DNA of 6,963 bases, from NCBI GenBank assembly GCA_945788655.1, contig CALZMV010000070.1:1-6963 (forward strand), given 5' to 3'. The position numbers and the translations under genes are program-made. The stretch comes from an uncultured Clostridia bacterium (GTDB lineage: Bacteria > Bacillota > Clostridia > Peptostreptococcales > Anaerovoracaceae). Shown piece by piece: positions 6,766 to 6,963 of the stretch (position 1 is the first letter of the stretch; every line of letters begins with the position of its first letter). A model generated the notes under the pieces. It worked only from the letters and a program-made list of their open reading frames with translations. It was not told the DNA's origin and did not search any database.

Positions 6766-6846
6766 ACCTTCCTCCGTCTTTTATCTTTCGTCAAATATAA
6801 GATTGCGATGCCTTTGCATATAAAAATAATTTTTCCTTATTGCTTC

Positions 6847-6875
6847 ATTATAACCTCCAAACAATACACGGTCAA
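6847..6875 (-). promoter_or_regulatory. Sigma-A promoter of the PucR-family gene
   Basis: On the minus strand TTGACC (6875-6870) and TATAAT (6852-6847) are separated by exactly 17 bp, matching the consensus at five and six of six positions. The predicted start near 6840 gives a leader of about 75 nt before ATG 6765. This is the best promoter match in the window and suggests steady regulator expression. Confidence 0.8.
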
Positions 6876-6919
6876 TCGCATGCCACGATAATGAAGTCTC
6901 CGGCTCAATAAATTCCGCC

Positions 6920-6948
6920 TTGCATCTTTTTCGCCCTCATTGTATACT
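6920..6948 (+). promoter_or_regulatory. Candidate divergent promoter reading out of the window
   Basis: TTGCAT (6920-6925), 17 bp, then TATACT (6943-6948) on the plus strand. The -10 is good and the -35 matches three of six. It would drive a gene to the right, divergent from the PucR gene. The -10 overlaps a repeated GTATACT element, so control by a bound protein is plausible. Confidence 0.4.
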
Positions 6949-6959
6949 CTTAGTATACT
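6942..6959. repeat. Paired GTATACT repeat, possible operator
   Basis: GTATACT occurs at 6942-6948 and again at 6953-6959, starts 11 bp apart, about one helical turn. Because GTATAC is itself palindromic, the pair is both a direct and an inverted repeat. It overlaps the -10 of the rightward candidate promoter. The window ends 4 bp later, so further copies cannot be excluded. Confidence 0.45.
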
Positions 6960-6963
6960 TAAT

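Noticed and set aside
6838..6859. GGAGG plus ATG upstream of the PucR gene, a three-codon leader peptide (MKQ)
   Set aside because: The GGAGG and ATG coincide with the spacer and -10 of a near-consensus promoter, so they are probably not transcribed.

Overview
The window looks like chromosomal DNA from an anaerobic, low-to-moderate GC Firmicute of the Clostridia class. The reasons are strong AGGAGG-type ribosome binding sites, AT-rich intergenic spacers with consensus-like TATAAT boxes, compact U-tailed hairpin terminators, and a gene repertoire (PucR-type regulator, PepV dipeptidase, Gate-domain membrane protein) typical of amino-acid and purine-using clostridia. The taxon is inferred from style and gene content only.

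Layout, left to right. Positions 1-66 may hold the last codons of a plus-strand gene that enters from the left. A hairpin near 100-142 follows, with T-rich sequence on both sides. A two-gene minus-strand operon comes next: a PepV-like M20 dipeptidase (1402-2814) and, 19 bp downstream of it, a polytopic nucleoside-recognition (Gate) domain protein (201-1382). A divergent intergenic region of about 170 bp carries a promoter for each direction and, between them, a hairpin with a T-tract on the minus strand. The plus-strand gene at 2985-4016 encodes a protein usually annotated as an M29/AmpS 'leucyl aminopeptidase'. Its visible residues fit the NicX-like branch (2,5-dihydroxypyridine dioxygenase fold) better. 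It ends at a strong terminator and converges on a minus-strand unit: an NCS1 cytosine/purine permease-like transporter (4222-5502) downstream of a PucR-family regulator (5608-6765). The PucR gene has a near-consensus promoter at 6847-6875, and a second promoter appears to point rightward out of the window.

How the parts may work together (inference). The PucR regulator, NCS1 nucleobase transporter and NicX/M29-like metalloenzyme form a plausible small module for sensing, importing and processing an N-heterocycle or a ring-derived amide. The PepV and Gate-protein pair looks like a separate peptide-use unit and recalls the E. coli yjiH-yjiG-iadA arrangement, where Gate-domain proteins sit with a dipeptidase. 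No mobile element, CRISPR array, tRNA or rRNA was seen. The most interesting item is the NicX-like protein in a presumably anaerobic host, next to nucleobase transport and regulation genes.
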